This document shows positions 8,993 to 18,152 of a stretch of DNA of 64,000 nucleotides, in pieces. The DNA is taken from positions 95,151 to 159,150 of the forward strand of contig JABLYX010000003.1 of the NCBI GenBank assembly GCA_018265615.1, in the 5' to 3' direction. This DNA comes from Lentisphaeria bacterium. Lineage in GTDB: Bacteria > Verrucomicrobiota > Lentisphaeria > Victivallales > Victivallaceae. The position numbers and the translations under genes are program-made. Position 1 is the stretch's first letter. Each line of letters opens with the position of its first letter. Under the pieces are notes generated by a model that made no database searches, had not been told where the DNA came from, and saw only the letters and a list, made by a program, of their open reading frames with translations.

Positions 8993-9901
8993 CTATGCGG
9001 AACCGTCCTCTTCCGCCCGGGCGGAGACGACGCCGCGCAGGTATTCGCTCGGAGAAGTGCCGGTCATGCGCCGGAAGCTGCGGCTGAAGACCGAGAGCGA
9101 CGAGAAGCCGCTTTCGGCCGCCACCTCCGACAGCAGCCAGTGCCCCGATTTCAGCAGCCGGCACGCCTGCCGCAGCCGGAGCTGCCGGATGTACTCCGCC
9201 GGATGGCAGCCGAGCATCTTCTCGAAAACGGCGTAGAGGTGCGACTTGGATACTCCGTGCCTCCGGGCGATCTCCTCCACCGACAGTCCGGGATCGGCCA
9301 GGTGCAGGCAGATGTAGCCGTTGACCTCCTCGAAGAGCCGCACACGGCGGTCGGAGGCGGGCGCGTGCGCCCCGGCCGCAATCCGGCGCGGCTCCGCCTC
9401 GAGCTCCGCGAGCAGGCTGTTCAGATGACGGCGCACGCACTGGTTCCCGCCGCCGTGCTCGAGGTAGAGCTCCAGCATCCGGGCGAGGAGCCCGCCCGTG
9501 AATTCCGTCATGTGCACGCAGCAGTGGTAGAGTGTTTCCGGATAGAACATGCGTTCAAGCTCGAAGGTCACTACGAGCCAGAAGAAGCCGTTCTGGTCCA
9601 CGATATAGTGGTGATACTGGAACGGGTAGACGAGCGATGCGTAATCCGGCGCGATCGGGAACGTCAGGTCATTCACGCACACCAACCCCTCGCGCTCCAG
9701 CGCGACCGTCAGTACGAAGCGCTTGTGAAAGAGCTTCAGTTGTTCGCTGCCCGGATTGATTTTCACCTCGTCGCAGCGGCGCTGGATCAGGATGCCCCCG
9801 GGTTCGCCCGGCAGCCCGTCCGGCGGCGGGAACTGCTCCGCCGGGCAGGGGGGCAGCCGTTCGGCCAATTCCCTGATCCGGCTCTTCCAGATGTGCTCCA
9901 T
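8993..9901 (-). CDS. AraC-family transcriptional regulator
   Basis: 302 aa. The C-terminal 100 residues hold the double helix-turn-helix of AraC proteins: VEEIARRHGVSKSHLYAVFE, then YIRQLRLRQACRLL, VAAESGFSSLSVFSRSFRR and GTSPSEYLRG. The N-terminal part is probably a ligand-sensing domain, not recognised in detail. A strong AAGGAGG lies upstream of the start. The gene diverges from the aldolase-pseudopilin-symporter operon at 10145-14772 and probably regulates it. Its leader contains a long inverted repeat ending just before the ribosome-binding site. Confidence 0.9.
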   Translation of the reverse strand: MEHIWKSRIRELAERLPPCPAEQFPPPDGLPGEPGGILIQRRCDEVKINPGSEQLKLFHKRFVLTVALEREGLVCVNDLTFPIAPDYASLVYPFQYHHYIVDQNGFFWLVVTFELERMFYPETLYHCCVHMTEFTGGLLARMLELYLEHGGGNQCVRRHLNSLLAELEAEPRRIAAGAHAPASDRRVRLFEEVNGYICLHLADPGLSVEEIARRHGVSKSHLYAVFEKMLGCHPAEYIRQLRLRQACRLLKSGHWLLSEVAAESGFSSLSVFSRSFRRMTGTSPSEYLRGVVSARAEEDGSA

Positions 9902-9919
9902 CGTTCAATCCCTCCTTTC

Positions 9920-9955
9920 TTACTGTATCAGCAATCTTGATTGCCGACACAGTAA
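9920..9955. repeat. 36-bp inverted repeat in the leader of the AraC gene
   Basis: The arms TTACTGTATCAGCAATC (9920-9936) and GATTGCCGACACAGTAA (9939-9955) pair over 17 positions with two mismatches that would be G.U pairs in RNA. In the AraC transcript the hairpin would end three to four bases before AAGGAGG. It could be a regulator operator or an RNA structure controlling translation. Confidence 0.6.
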
Positions 9956-10086
9956 CAGAATCCCGTTCCGGCAAAAAAGCAATTGATTTTACAATAGAAT
10001 TTCAAAAAAATCGATATTTCCCGGATTGTTCACTCCCTTGAATACGAATTGCAAAATCAGAACGCTTTTTTGTCTAATGGCAGCTC

Positions 10087-10115
10087 TTGTATTTGCGGGA
10101 CATCCGATCCATAAT
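10087..10115 (+). promoter_or_regulatory. Candidate promoter of the aldolase-symporter operon
   Basis: TTGTAT (10087-10092) and CATAAT (10110-10115) are separated by 17 bases, 29 bases upstream of the aldolase start. This is a moderate match to a sigma70-type promoter. It lies in the 243-base divergent region shared with the AraC gene. Confidence 0.5.
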
Positions 10116-10144
10116 ATAAGCAGAATCACAGAAGGGACAACAGG

Positions 10145-11071
10145 ATGGATGCAAAGAACACATTCGGCGTCTGGCCGGTCATGCTGACGCCGTTCACGGA
10201 AGCGGGGGCGCTCGACCGGCGCGGCTGCGAAGCATTGGTCGACTGGTATCTGGAGAACCGCGTCACGGGAATATTCACGACCTGCCTCAGCAGCGAGATG
10301 TTCGACCTCACCGCGGCCGAACGGCTCGAGCTTGCGCGGCTGACCGTGAAGCGTGCCGGCGGACGCGTTCCGGTGGTCGCCTGCGGCGGCTTCGGGCGAA
10401 ATGACGGCGAGCGGTCCGATTCGATCCGGGAAATGGCCGGCGCCGGGGTTGACGCGGTGATCCTGCCGCTCTCCGTGCTGTTCCCGGAAGAGGCGCCGGA
10501 GAGCCTTGTCGCCGAAACGCTCCTCGGGCTCCCGGAGCGGTTTCCCGGCGTCGCGTTCGGGCTTTACGAGTGTCCGGTGCCGTACAAGCGTCTCGTCTCC
10601 CCGGAGCTGCTCGGCAGGCTCGCCCGCGGCGGCTTCCGGTTCCTGAAGGACACCTGCTGCGACCGTCCTCAGCTTCGCGCCAAATGCGCGGCTGCCGCCG
10701 GGACGCAGCTGGCGGTTTACAACGCGAACCTGACGACCCTGACCGACTCCCTGCGAAGCGGCTGCGCCGGATTCAGCGGGATCGCCGCGAACTTCTTTCC
10801 GGATGCGCTGGCCGAGCATGCGCGCGCCGTCGCGGAGGATCCGGCGAAGGCGGACCGCATGCAGGTCGTTTTCAATACGCTCGAACGCAATGTCGAGTTC
10901 CAGTATCCGCGCGGCGCGAAGGCGTACCTGCGGAGCCTCGGGCTGCCGGTCACCGATTTCTGCCGGACGCGGCGTTCCGGCTTCTCGGCGGGGGAGCTTG
11001 AAGAGATCCGCGACTTCGGCCGCTTTGTTGAATTCTGGAAGCAATCCGGTTATCAGTTTCCATCCAAATAA
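10145..11071 (+). CDS. Dihydrodipicolinate synthase/N-acetylneuraminate lyase-family aldolase
   Basis: 308 aa, the normal length of this class I aldolase family. Lys168 in FRFLKDTC is the Schiff-base lysine and Tyr141 in FGLYECPVP the catalytic tyrosine; their spacing matches DapA/NanA. The substrate loop CLSSEMFDL replaces the GTTGE or GSTGE of DapA and NanA, so the substrate is probably not that of lysine synthesis. It should cleave or form a 2-keto acid such as a sialic acid or a sugar-acid derivative. It heads an operon with a pseudopilin, a secreted propeller-like protein and a sodium symporter, which suggests a catabolic role. Confidence 0.85.
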   Translation: MDAKNTFGVWPVMLTPFTEAGALDRRGCEALVDWYLENRVTGIFTTCLSSEMFDLTAAERLELARLTVKRAGGRVPVVACGGFGRNDGERSDSIREMAGAGVDAVILPLSVLFPEEAPESLVAETLLGLPERFPGVAFGLYECPVPYKRLVSPELLGRLARGGFRFLKDTCCDRPQLRAKCAAAAGTQLAVYNANLTTLTDSLRSGCAGFSGIAANFFPDALAEHARAVAEDPAKADRMQVVFNTLERNVEFQYPRGAKAYLRSLGLPVTDFCRTRRSGFSAGELEEIRDFGRFVEFWKQSGYQFPSK

Positions 11072-11083
11072 GGGAGGACAGAG

Positions 11084-11845
11084 ATGAAACGTGTATTTAC
11101 CCTGATCGAGCTCCTGGTTGTGATCGCCATCATTGCGATCCTCGCTTCGATGCTGCTGCCCGCCTTGAATCAGGCGCGGGAGAGATCCCGCTCGGCGGTA
11201 TGCAAGAACAACCTCAAGCAGTGCGGGATGGGAGCCGGCATGTACCGGAACGACAATAAAGAGGTTTTTCCGGCCATTTATTACGCCGCGGCTGCAGTCA
11301 GCGGCAAGCGGCTCTGGGCGCACTCCCTGAGCGGAATGTATGAGGACCGGGTCGTCGGCACGCGGTATGTGGACAGCAAGGTGCTCGCCTGCCCGGTGAC
11401 GGATCTGGAACAGACCGGCTCCGGCTTCACCGGATACGGGTATTTCGTCTACTGGGATCTGCTGAATGCAAGCGGGAATCTGCAGAAGCGGATCGATATG
11501 CTCGGGCCCGGGATGACGGGCGGCTCCCACGGCAAGAAGAACAAATACGCCTATGCCGTCTTCAACAAGCTCCGGCGGCCGAGCGCCACGATTGAGCTGA
11601 TCGATTCCGGCTTCGATTTCACTGTCTCGAACGGCGACCGGCTGGGCTCCAGCTACATTTATGCGAGTTCGAGCGGAGCGGACGGCGCCGCGAAGCTGTG
11701 GCACGCCGACCGGGCGAACGCCGCCCACTACGACGGCCATGTGTCGGATTACACGAAGGACGGTCTTGCGGCGATGCCGAACGGCTTCGAGAAGTGCATC
11801 ACCGCGTCGGGCGCGCCGCAGACCATGACTCCTTCGTTCCCGTAG
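11084..11845 (+). CDS. Prepilin-type (H-X9-DG) pseudopilin
   Basis: 253 aa. The N-terminus is [20 protein letters not shown], a class III prepilin leader with Glu at +5 but Val instead of Gly before the cleavage site. [15 protein letters not shown] continues the pilin helix. Near the C-terminus [12 protein letters not shown] is the H-X9-DG signature. The middle region has paired Cys residues. The RBS is AGGGAGGA. It lies 12 bases after the aldolase gene and 29 before a secreted protein. This is the usual pairing in this window and suggests a role in assembly or secretion of the neighbouring enzyme. Confidence 0.9.
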   Translation: MKRVFTLIELLVVIAIIAILASMLLPALNQARERSRSAVCKNNLKQCGMGAGMYRNDNKEVFPAIYYAAAAVSGKRLWAHSLSGMYEDRVVGTRYVDSKVLACPVTDLEQTGSGFTGYGYFVYWDLLNASGNLQKRIDMLGPGMTGGSHGKKNKYAYAVFNKLRRPSATIELIDSGFDFTVSNGDRLGSSYIYASSSGADGAAKLWHADRANAAHYDGHVSDYTKDGLAAMPNGFEKCITASGAPQTMTPSFP

Positions 11846-11874
11846 AGTGTGAAACATCCAGAGAGAGGTGAAGA

Positions 11875-13218
11875 ATGCATCAGTTCCTGATTCCGGCTGC
11901 GTGCGCCGCCCTGGCCCTGTGTGCGGCCGCCGCGCCGGTTGAGTTGAAGATTCCACAGAAAATCGACGCCGCCGCGCCGAATATCGGTTTGCCGCAGCAG
12001 CCGGGCACGCAGCACTACAAGCTCGCTGCTCCGGGGATGGATCCCGTGATCGGCTGGGCGAACCACGACCCGAAGATGCTCCGGGTCGGCGACCGGATCG
12101 TGGTTGAATGGACCTGCCATCTCGGCGACGAGAACGGCCCGGGGCAGACCGTCGTCGGGACGGTCGTCGCATTCGACCCGGAGACGGGCGTGCCGTTGAA
12201 CACGGACCGGCTGCAATATACGAGCCTCACCCCCGCTCCGCTGCCGGTGCGCCGTCGCTCCTGGACGTTCGACCCCGACAGGATCGACGAATACTTCAGC
12301 CACGGCGGGTTGGAACTCCGCAACGGCAGGCTCTATGTCGTCGGGCGGCTGCTGGCGATCCACGGCGTGACGGACGACCTCAGCATCAGCCTGAACAGCC
12401 ACCACGGCATACCTCCCACGGTCCCGGCGGAACACTGGCGCGACGAATTCGATCAGGAGAGCGGGTTCACGAACGAGATCGTCTGGACGTTCCTGAATTT
12501 CCGGCAGCGCTGGAAGATCGAGGGAGACCGCCTCGTTCCGGATTCGCCCGGCTATGCGGATAAGCGTCCGCCGGAGCGGCAGGAGGTGACGAAGGGACGT
12601 TTCAAGCAGCTCGTTCCGCTGCCGGAGTGGAGCCGTCTGCCGCTGTTGGCGGACGCCCCGGCCGACTTCCTCGCCGATCTGAAAGCTCCGGCCGAAGCCC
12701 GTCCGGGCATCGTGACGCGGACGCTTCCGCCGCGCTGTCCGCCGGGTGAACTGCATATTGCCGCCGACGGCAGCAACGGGCTTGCGCACTACGCCGAATT
12801 CCGGCGGCCGGACGGCTCCACCGTGGCGATCCGCGACAACCTGAAGAAGCGCGGCTTCTACTATGCGGCGGAAAAGGTGAAGGCGGACGACTATTATCCC
12901 CCCGCCGAAGAGACCAACATTCCCGGCGAGGCGATGCCCTCCGCCGGAAACCTGCCGGACGGCCGCGCGTATCTGATCGCGAACTACGACTACCGCCGGA
13001 ACATGTATATCCTGCTCTCGAAGGACGGGCGCACCTTCGATGCCGCCCGGTTCGTCCGCGGGGCGCGGCTCCGGGCGAAAAAGGGAATCGGCAAGCTGAA
13101 CCGCCCCTCCGGGCCGAACTACTTCCGCTCCATGATCGTCGGGCAGAAGCTCTGGATCGTCTACAGCATCTCCAAGCAGGAGATCGGGCTGACCACCATC
13201 GACCTCGCGTCGCTCTGA
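11875..13218 (+). CDS. Secreted protein, sialidase/propeller-like, function unknown
   Basis: 447 aa with a signal peptide (MHQFLIPAACAALALCAAAAP). The rest contains repeated beta-rich stretches typical of sialidase-like or glycosidase beta-propellers: DPKMLRVGDRIVVEWT, GLELRNGRLYVVGRL, LPDGRAYLIANYDYRRNMYILLSKDGRTFD and VGQKLWIVYSISKQEIGLTTI. An Asp-box-like turn (SKDGRTF) is visible, but clear catalytic residues are not. The context, an aldolase of the NanA/DapA family and a symporter, makes a sialidase-like or related glycan-processing role plausible but unproven. Confidence 0.6.
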   Translation: MHQFLIPAACAALALCAAAAPVELKIPQKIDAAAPNIGLPQQPGTQHYKLAAPGMDPVIGWANHDPKMLRVGDRIVVEWTCHLGDENGPGQTVVGTVVAFDPETGVPLNTDRLQYTSLTPAPLPVRRRSWTFDPDRIDEYFSHGGLELRNGRLYVVGRLLAIHGVTDDLSISLNSHHGIPPTVPAEHWRDEFDQESGFTNEIVWTFLNFRQRWKIEGDRLVPDSPGYADKRPPERQEVTKGRFKQLVPLPEWSRLPLLADAPADFLADLKAPAEARPGIVTRTLPPRCPPGELHIAADGSNGLAHYAEFRRPDGSTVAIRDNLKKRGFYYAAEKVKADDYYPPAEETNIPGEAMPSAGNLPDGRAYLIANYDYRRNMYILLSKDGRTFDAARFVRGARLRAKKGIGKLNRPSGPNYFRSMIVGQKLWIVYSISKQEIGLTTIDLASL

Positions 13219-13248
13219 GCGGATAAGGCGGAAGGAACGGCAACTCAT

Positions 13249-14772
13249 ATGGCGAACATCATCAATCTCTCGGTTGTGGCGCTCTTCCTGCTCGGCATGG
13301 CCGGCATGGGAATCTACTTCCTGAAACGCAACAACAGTTCCGAGGAGTACTTTCTCGGCGGGCGTAAAATTCCGGGTTGGGCGCTCGGGCTCTCGATGGT
13401 CGGCACATCGATCAGCTCGATCACGTTCCTCGCGCTGCCGGCGGCGGCTTTCGTGCTCGACTACCGGCAGCTCACGCCGAACCTCTTCATGCCGATGGCG
13501 GCGCTGATCGCCTGCTGGCTCTTCATCCCGTTCTTCCGGCGCGGCCGCAAGACGACGGCCTATGAATATCTCGAATCGCGCTACGGAACGGGAATCCGGA
13601 TCTACGCGGCGCTCTATTCGATGCTCGGGCAGCTGATCCGGCTCGGGCTGATCCTCTACCTCGTGGTGCTGCCGTTGTCGGCCATGCTCGGCATCGGGGA
13701 GGGGACCGCGATCATCGCATTCGGCGTCATCACCTGCTTTTACACCGTGTTCGGCGGCATCGAGGCGGTGGTCTGGACCGACGTGGTGCAGACGGTCATC
13801 CTGCTCGGCGGCGGATTGCTCTGCATCATCGCCGTCGTGGTTCAGCTGCCGGGCGGGATCCCGCAGGTTTTCGACATCGGCATGCAGTATGACAAGTTCA
13901 GCCTCGGACCGCTGGATTTCAGCTTCAGCGAACGGACGATCTGGGTCATGAGCATCATCGGCTTCCTCGGCTTCGTCACGGAGTTTTCGAGCAACCAGAA
14001 CGTCGTGCAGCGCTACATTGCCGCCCCGACGCTGCGCGAGGCGCGCAAGGCGACGCTGATCTGCATCGTCATGAGCGTGCCGACCTGGGTGTTCTTCTTC
14101 TTCATCGGCAGCTGCCTCTTCGTGTTCTACAAGGTGTTCCCGTCGGCGGAGGTTGCGGCGTTGAAGCCGGACGATGTGCTGCCGCACTTCATCCTGACTG
14201 AAATCTGGCCCGGAGTGGGCGGCGTCATCATCGCGGCCTGCCTCGCGGCGGCAATGAGTTCGCTGTCGAGCTCGATCAACGCGGTTTCCACGATCTGGAC
14301 CGTGGATTTCCTGCGGCAGATCCGCCGCAGGGGCAACGACCGCATTGAACTGGTGAATGCGAAGCTCGCCTCCGGGTTCGCGGGGCTTTTCATGATCGCG
14401 GGGGCGTGGGTCATCTCCGTGATTCCGCGCGAAAGCGTCTACGACCTCGGCACGATCCTCAGCGCGCTCTTCTGCTCGGCGGGGCTCACGCCGTTCATGC
14501 TCGGATTCTTCACGACCCGGGTCGGCAACCGCGCGATCCTTTTCGGCATGTGGGCCGCGCTAGTGTTCAGCGCCTACAACATCCTGAACTACTTCGGCTG
14601 GCTGCCGGAGGAGCTGCGCTGGAACATCCACATCTATATGGCCGGCGTGGTCTGCAACTTTGTGATGCTCGTCGCGTCGCTCGGCTATGCGCTGGTCCGC
14701 CCCGCGCCGGTCACGGAACGGCTGGCGGGGTTGACGGTCTGGACGCTCGACCGGGAGCGGAAGGCGGAGTAA
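13249..14772 (+). CDS. Sodium:solute symporter (SSS family)
   Basis: 507 aa with about 13 membrane segments. Family signatures include EEYFLGGRKIPGWALGLSMVGTSISSITF near the N-terminus and the sodium-site region AAAMSSLSSSINAVSTIWTVDF. It should import a sugar, sugar acid or similar solute with sodium. It is the last gene of the aldolase operon, so its substrate is probably what the secreted protein releases and the aldolase cleaves; sialic-acid SSS transporters are one precedent. Its last 62 bases overlap the end of the convergent EptA-like gene. Confidence 0.92.
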   Translation: MANIINLSVVALFLLGMAGMGIYFLKRNNSSEEYFLGGRKIPGWALGLSMVGTSISSITFLALPAAAFVLDYRQLTPNLFMPMAALIACWLFIPFFRRGRKTTAYEYLESRYGTGIRIYAALYSMLGQLIRLGLILYLVVLPLSAMLGIGEGTAIIAFGVITCFYTVFGGIEAVVWTDVVQTVILLGGGLLCIIAVVVQLPGGIPQVFDIGMQYDKFSLGPLDFSFSERTIWVMSIIGFLGFVTEFSSNQNVVQRYIAAPTLREARKATLICIVMSVPTWVFFFFIGSCLFVFYKVFPSAEVAALKPDDVLPHFILTEIWPGVGGVIIAACLAAAMSSLSSSINAVSTIWTVDFLRQIRRRGNDRIELVNAKLASGFAGLFMIAGAWVISVIPRESVYDLGTILSALFCSAGLTPFMLGFFTTRVGNRAILFGMWAALVFSAYNILNYFGWLPEELRWNIHIYMAGVVCNFVMLVASLGYALVRPAPVTERLAGLTVWTLDRERKAE

Positions 14773-16531
14773 GCGGGCAGCTCCCCCAGAGCGTGCGCGC
14801 CTTTTCCGGCGTCAGCGCGTACTCCGGCGAGGCGATCCGCAGCGCCGGCGCGCTGAATGTGTGGCGGATCCCCATCAGGTCGAGCAGCAGCTCGAAGACA
14901 AGGTCGTTCGTGAAGACGCTGCCGGCATGGCTCCGCAGCGTTTGTTCCAGCTCCGGCCGTTCCCGGCGCAGCTCGTCCGAGAGGTAGAGGAACATCGGGA
15001 TCGCCGCCATTTCGGGCTCGAAAAGGTCGGCGGCGTGGCCGACTCCCGGGATCTCGGAGTGATCCGACACGTAAACGGCGGCGCGTACCCGCGGATTCCC
15101 CCGGAACATGGCGGTCAGCTTTTCCAGCAGCGAATCAGTGTAGAGGACGCTCTTGTCATAGGCGTGCCAGTCGAGCTTCTCCGCGAAGCTTTCCGGATAG
15201 CGCCGGTGATACGGGCCGTGACTCCCCATGAGGTGCAGCACGACGAGCCCGCGCTTCGCGGCGAGCGCCTCCGGCAGAAGCTCCAGCAGCGCGCCGTCCG
15301 GGTGCGCCCGCCAAAGCAGGAAATCCTCCATGGTGTTGAGCCAGACGCGCTTTTTCGCTCCTGAAGCCAGCGCCGCGATCGGCGAGTCGAACCGTCCGCC
15401 CGGATACTGGTTGCTGAGGAACACGGTGTCGTAGGAGCAGTAGCCGGCGACGTCGAAAATGCTCGGGTGCACCCTGCCGGCAGCTTCTCCGTACTGGTTG
15501 CGGGAGGTCAGCAGCATGGTCAGCACCTGCATGGTCTGCACATGGCAGGAGTAGGCGTTCCGCATGAGGATGCACCCCGGCGCGGCGGCGGCGCTCCGCA
15601 GGAACGGCGTGGTGTCCGGCCGGTAGCCGTAGGCGCTCGAACGGAGGCGGCTGTGGGACTCCCCGAGGATCAGCACATAAATGCCGTCGTCGCCGCTGTC
15701 GCGCTCAACATGCCGCTCCGCCTCGGCGAGGCGTGCGGCGTTTTCGGCGGCATATGCTTCGATCACATCGAAGTATTCGAGGCTGTCCGTGAAGAGTACT
15801 TTCGTCCGGTTCAGCGCTTCGCGCCCGGTCAGTTCCTGTCGCACCCACGGTGCGGTCGCGAGCAGTACGGCGGCGCTTCCGGCGAGGACACTGCGCGGAG
15901 CCGGGCGCGCTTCTCCGACACAGTCGAGCAGGAAGATTCCGGCGGCCGCCGCCAGGACCAGAACCAGCAGGAGCGGACAGGAGAGGTCCGTGAAGAAGTA
16001 TTGCGCCCCCTCCGCGAGGTTCGTCTGGTAGATCGCCTGGATCGAGTCGCAGGTGAACTTCCGCCCCGAAACGAGGCGGCGGACGAGGATCAGCAGCGGG
16101 AGCGCATAGAGCGCTTCCGCAAGCAGCACCGTCGGCAATGCGGCGAAGCGGCGGAATTTCCCTGCGATCAGCTCGCCCGCCAGGAGGTCCAGGCACCAGA
16201 ACCAGACTGCAAGCAGCAGCGAGAAGATAAGCTGCTGTGAAGCGTAACAGCGGTCGGGCACAGCGAAATTCAGCGCCTCTTCCAATGCAAGGAAAGGCGG
16301 GAAGGCAAAATAGATCATCCGCGCCCACCGCCGTTTCAGCAGCAGCGAAACCGAGAGTGCGGCGGCGTACAGGGCCGCCGCAATTCCGAGCTTCCACAGT
16401 GTCCCCGGCTCCGTATAATCGCCGGGGCTGAAGCGCCAGTAGAGGAAACAGGCCGCGGCGACCGCTCCGGCCGCCGCGGCGCAGACGGCAACTCCCCGGC
16501 GCGGGAGAGATCCGGATGCGAGCTGTTTCAC
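14711..16531 (-). CDS. EptA-like phosphoethanolamine transferase/sulfatase-fold membrane enzyme
   Basis: 606 aa from a GTG at 16531 with AAAGGAC upstream; longer in-frame starts would add an unlikely hydrophilic leader. About five N-terminal membrane segments are followed by a periplasmic alkaline-phosphatase-superfamily domain from about residue 290. ILGESHSR gives the metal-binding Glu, SCHVQTMQVLT probably holds the Thr nucleophile, LMGSHGPY follows, and VSDHSEIPG gives the metal-binding Asp-His. Such enzymes transfer phosphoethanolamine or a similar head group to lipid A or glycans. The 3' end overlaps the symporter gene on the other strand. Confidence 0.8.
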   Translation of the reverse strand: MKQLASGSLPRRGVAVCAAAAGAVAAACFLYWRFSPGDYTEPGTLWKLGIAAALYAAALSVSLLLKRRWARMIYFAFPPFLALEEALNFAVPDRCYASQQLIFSLLLAVWFWCLDLLAGELIAGKFRRFAALPTVLLAEALYALPLLILVRRLVSGRKFTCDSIQAIYQTNLAEGAQYFFTDLSCPLLLVLVLAAAAGIFLLDCVGEARPAPRSVLAGSAAVLLATAPWVRQELTGREALNRTKVLFTDSLEYFDVIEAYAAENAARLAEAERHVERDSGDDGIYVLILGESHSRLRSSAYGYRPDTTPFLRSAAAAPGCILMRNAYSCHVQTMQVLTMLLTSRNQYGEAAGRVHPSIFDVAGYCSYDTVFLSNQYPGGRFDSPIAALASGAKKRVWLNTMEDFLLWRAHPDGALLELLPEALAAKRGLVVLHLMGSHGPYHRRYPESFAEKLDWHAYDKSVLYTDSLLEKLTAMFRGNPRVRAAVYVSDHSEIPGVGHAADLFEPEMAAIPMFLYLSDELRRERPELEQTLRSHAGSVFTNDLVFELLLDLMGIRHTFSAPALRIASPEYALTPEKARTLWGSCPLTPPSAPGRASRPSTPPAVP

Positions 16532-16657
16532 GAGGCGTCCTTTCCCGTTTTCACAATGTGGGTTCGTCAATATAGCAGACTGGCGGCGGTTTTTCAACTG
16601 CGGGAGCCGCGCGATTTTGTTCCGGATTGCCAAAAAAAACATGAACATTAATTTTTT

Positions 16658-16700
16658 GCAATCTTCCGGCAATCTGGCGGCAATCTTCGTGTGTTATAGT
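16658..16700 (+). promoter_or_regulatory. Three 7-bp direct repeats upstream of a -10 box (Pho-box-like)
   Basis: GCAATCT occurs at 16658-16664, 16669-16675 and 16680-16686, with an exact 11-base period. Eight bases later comes TATAGT (16695-16700), and no -35 hexamer is visible. Direct 7-bp repeats with 4-bp gaps in place of a -35 box are the geometry of PhoB/OmpR-type activation. The downstream gene starts at 16752. Confidence 0.5.
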
Positions 16701-16751
16701 CAATGCGGTTCACTGATACCGTTCCATGTTTGCAAGTTTAAGGATGCACCC

Positions 16752-18152
16752 ATGTCTGCCGGGCTGAAGCGGTTTTTCATATTAAAAGATAAGAAGAGAG
16801 TTATTACGCTGATCAAATACGGCACGCTGCTGATGGTCCTGACGGTCTTTTCAACGACGCTGCTGCATTTTTCGGCGGAGGATCTCCGGACTGTGCTCGC
16901 CGTCCGGTACTTCGCGGCGGCGGGCGCTGCGCTGCTTGGAATCAACATCGGGTATTATGCGTTTCTGCTGATTCTCGCCTACATGTGCTACCGGCCGCGC
17001 CCGGCGCTCCCGGACCGGGATCTGCCGGGCTGCACCGTGATCGTCCCCGCCTACAACGAGGGGAAGGCCGTCCTGAACGCGCTCGACAGCGTGCTGGCGA
17101 GCGATTACCCCGCGGATAAACTCGAGATCCTCGCCATCGACGACGGCAGCGACGACGACACATGGTCGTGGATCCAGCTGGCCGCCTCGCGTTCGGGGGG
17201 TCGCATCACGCCGTTCCGGCTCAAGGAGAACGGCGGGAAACGGCATGCGCTTTACTTCGGCATCCGGCAGTCGAAGGCGGAGGTCATTGTGACGGTTGAC
17301 AGCGATTCGGTCGTCGCCCCCGACACGCTGCGCAGATTGAACTCCCCGTTCATCGATCCGAAGATCGCGGGCGTCGCCGGGAATATCCGGACGCTGAACC
17401 TCGATGACGGCCTCCTGCCGCGCATGATGGATGTGAATTTCGTCTTCGGCTTCGAAGTCACGCGCTCCGCCCAGAGTGTGCTCGGCTCGGTTTTCTGCAC
17501 GCCCGGCGCGCTCAGCGCGTACCGCCGCGAGGCGCTTCTGCCGGTGCTCGACCGCTGGGTCAATCAGACCTTTCTCGGAGCGCCGGCCCATATTGCCGAG
17601 GACCGTGCGCTCGCGACCTTCCTGCTGGCGGAGGGGCGCCGGATCGTGTTCCAGCGCAACGCGGTTGCGCATACGATTCTCCCCGCCGATTACCGCACAA
17701 CCTGTAAAATGCTGCTGCGCTGGGGGCGCGGGGATGTACGTGAAACCTGTTCGATGTACCGTTTCGCCTTTCGCAGGCTGAACTGGTTCCAGTTCGGCAT
17801 CCAGTTGAATCTGCTGGTGCATACGATCTGGATCTTTGTGCCGCTGCTGCTGCTGCCGCTGACGGTCGGCGCCGCGTTTGCCGCACCGGTGGAATTCCTG
17901 CAGGCCATGGTGCTCGGGCTGGTCGCCTGGTCGTCTGTTCCGGCCCTCGTCTATTGTACGCGGCGCGGCAACAGCGAGGCGGTTTTCGCCTACACCTTCG
18001 CCGTCTACAAGCTGTTTTTTCTCTTCTGGCTGGCTCCGTACTGCCTGATTTCGGTGCGCAATTCCAAGTGGATGACGCGCGGAGGCGGGGGCGGCCATCT
18101 TCCTCCGGCTGACCGCCGGAAGCTGCCTTCGGCCAACCGCCCGGCCGCCTGA
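16752..18152 (+). CDS. Family 2 glycosyltransferase, hyaluronan/chitin synthase-like
   Basis: 466 aa from the ATG at 16752 with AAGGA eight bases upstream; an upstream in-frame start at 16617 would run through the promoter region. Two N-terminal membrane segments precede the GT2 domain. IVPAYNEG, AIDDGSDDD and VDSDS are UDP-sugar and metal-binding motifs, EDRALATF holds the catalytic Asp, and LLRWGRGDVRE corresponds to the (Q/R)xxRW motif of processive synthases. At least four C-terminal membrane segments follow. It probably makes and exports a beta-linked polysaccharide. The gene is monocistronic, with direct repeats upstream resembling an activator site. Confidence 0.85.
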   Translation: MSAGLKRFFILKDKKRVITLIKYGTLLMVLTVFSTTLLHFSAEDLRTVLAVRYFAAAGAALLGINIGYYAFLLILAYMCYRPRPALPDRDLPGCTVIVPAYNEGKAVLNALDSVLASDYPADKLEILAIDDGSDDDTWSWIQLAASRSGGRITPFRLKENGGKRHALYFGIRQSKAEVIVTVDSDSVVAPDTLRRLNSPFIDPKIAGVAGNIRTLNLDDGLLPRMMDVNFVFGFEVTRSAQSVLGSVFCTPGALSAYRREALLPVLDRWVNQTFLGAPAHIAEDRALATFLLAEGRRIVFQRNAVAHTILPADYRTTCKMLLRWGRGDVRETCSMYRFAFRRLNWFQFGIQLNLLVHTIWIFVPLLLLPLTVGAAFAAPVEFLQAMVLGLVAWSSVPALVYCTRRGNSEAVFAYTFAVYKLFFLFWLAPYCLISVRNSKWMTRGGGGGHLPPADRRKLPSANRPAA

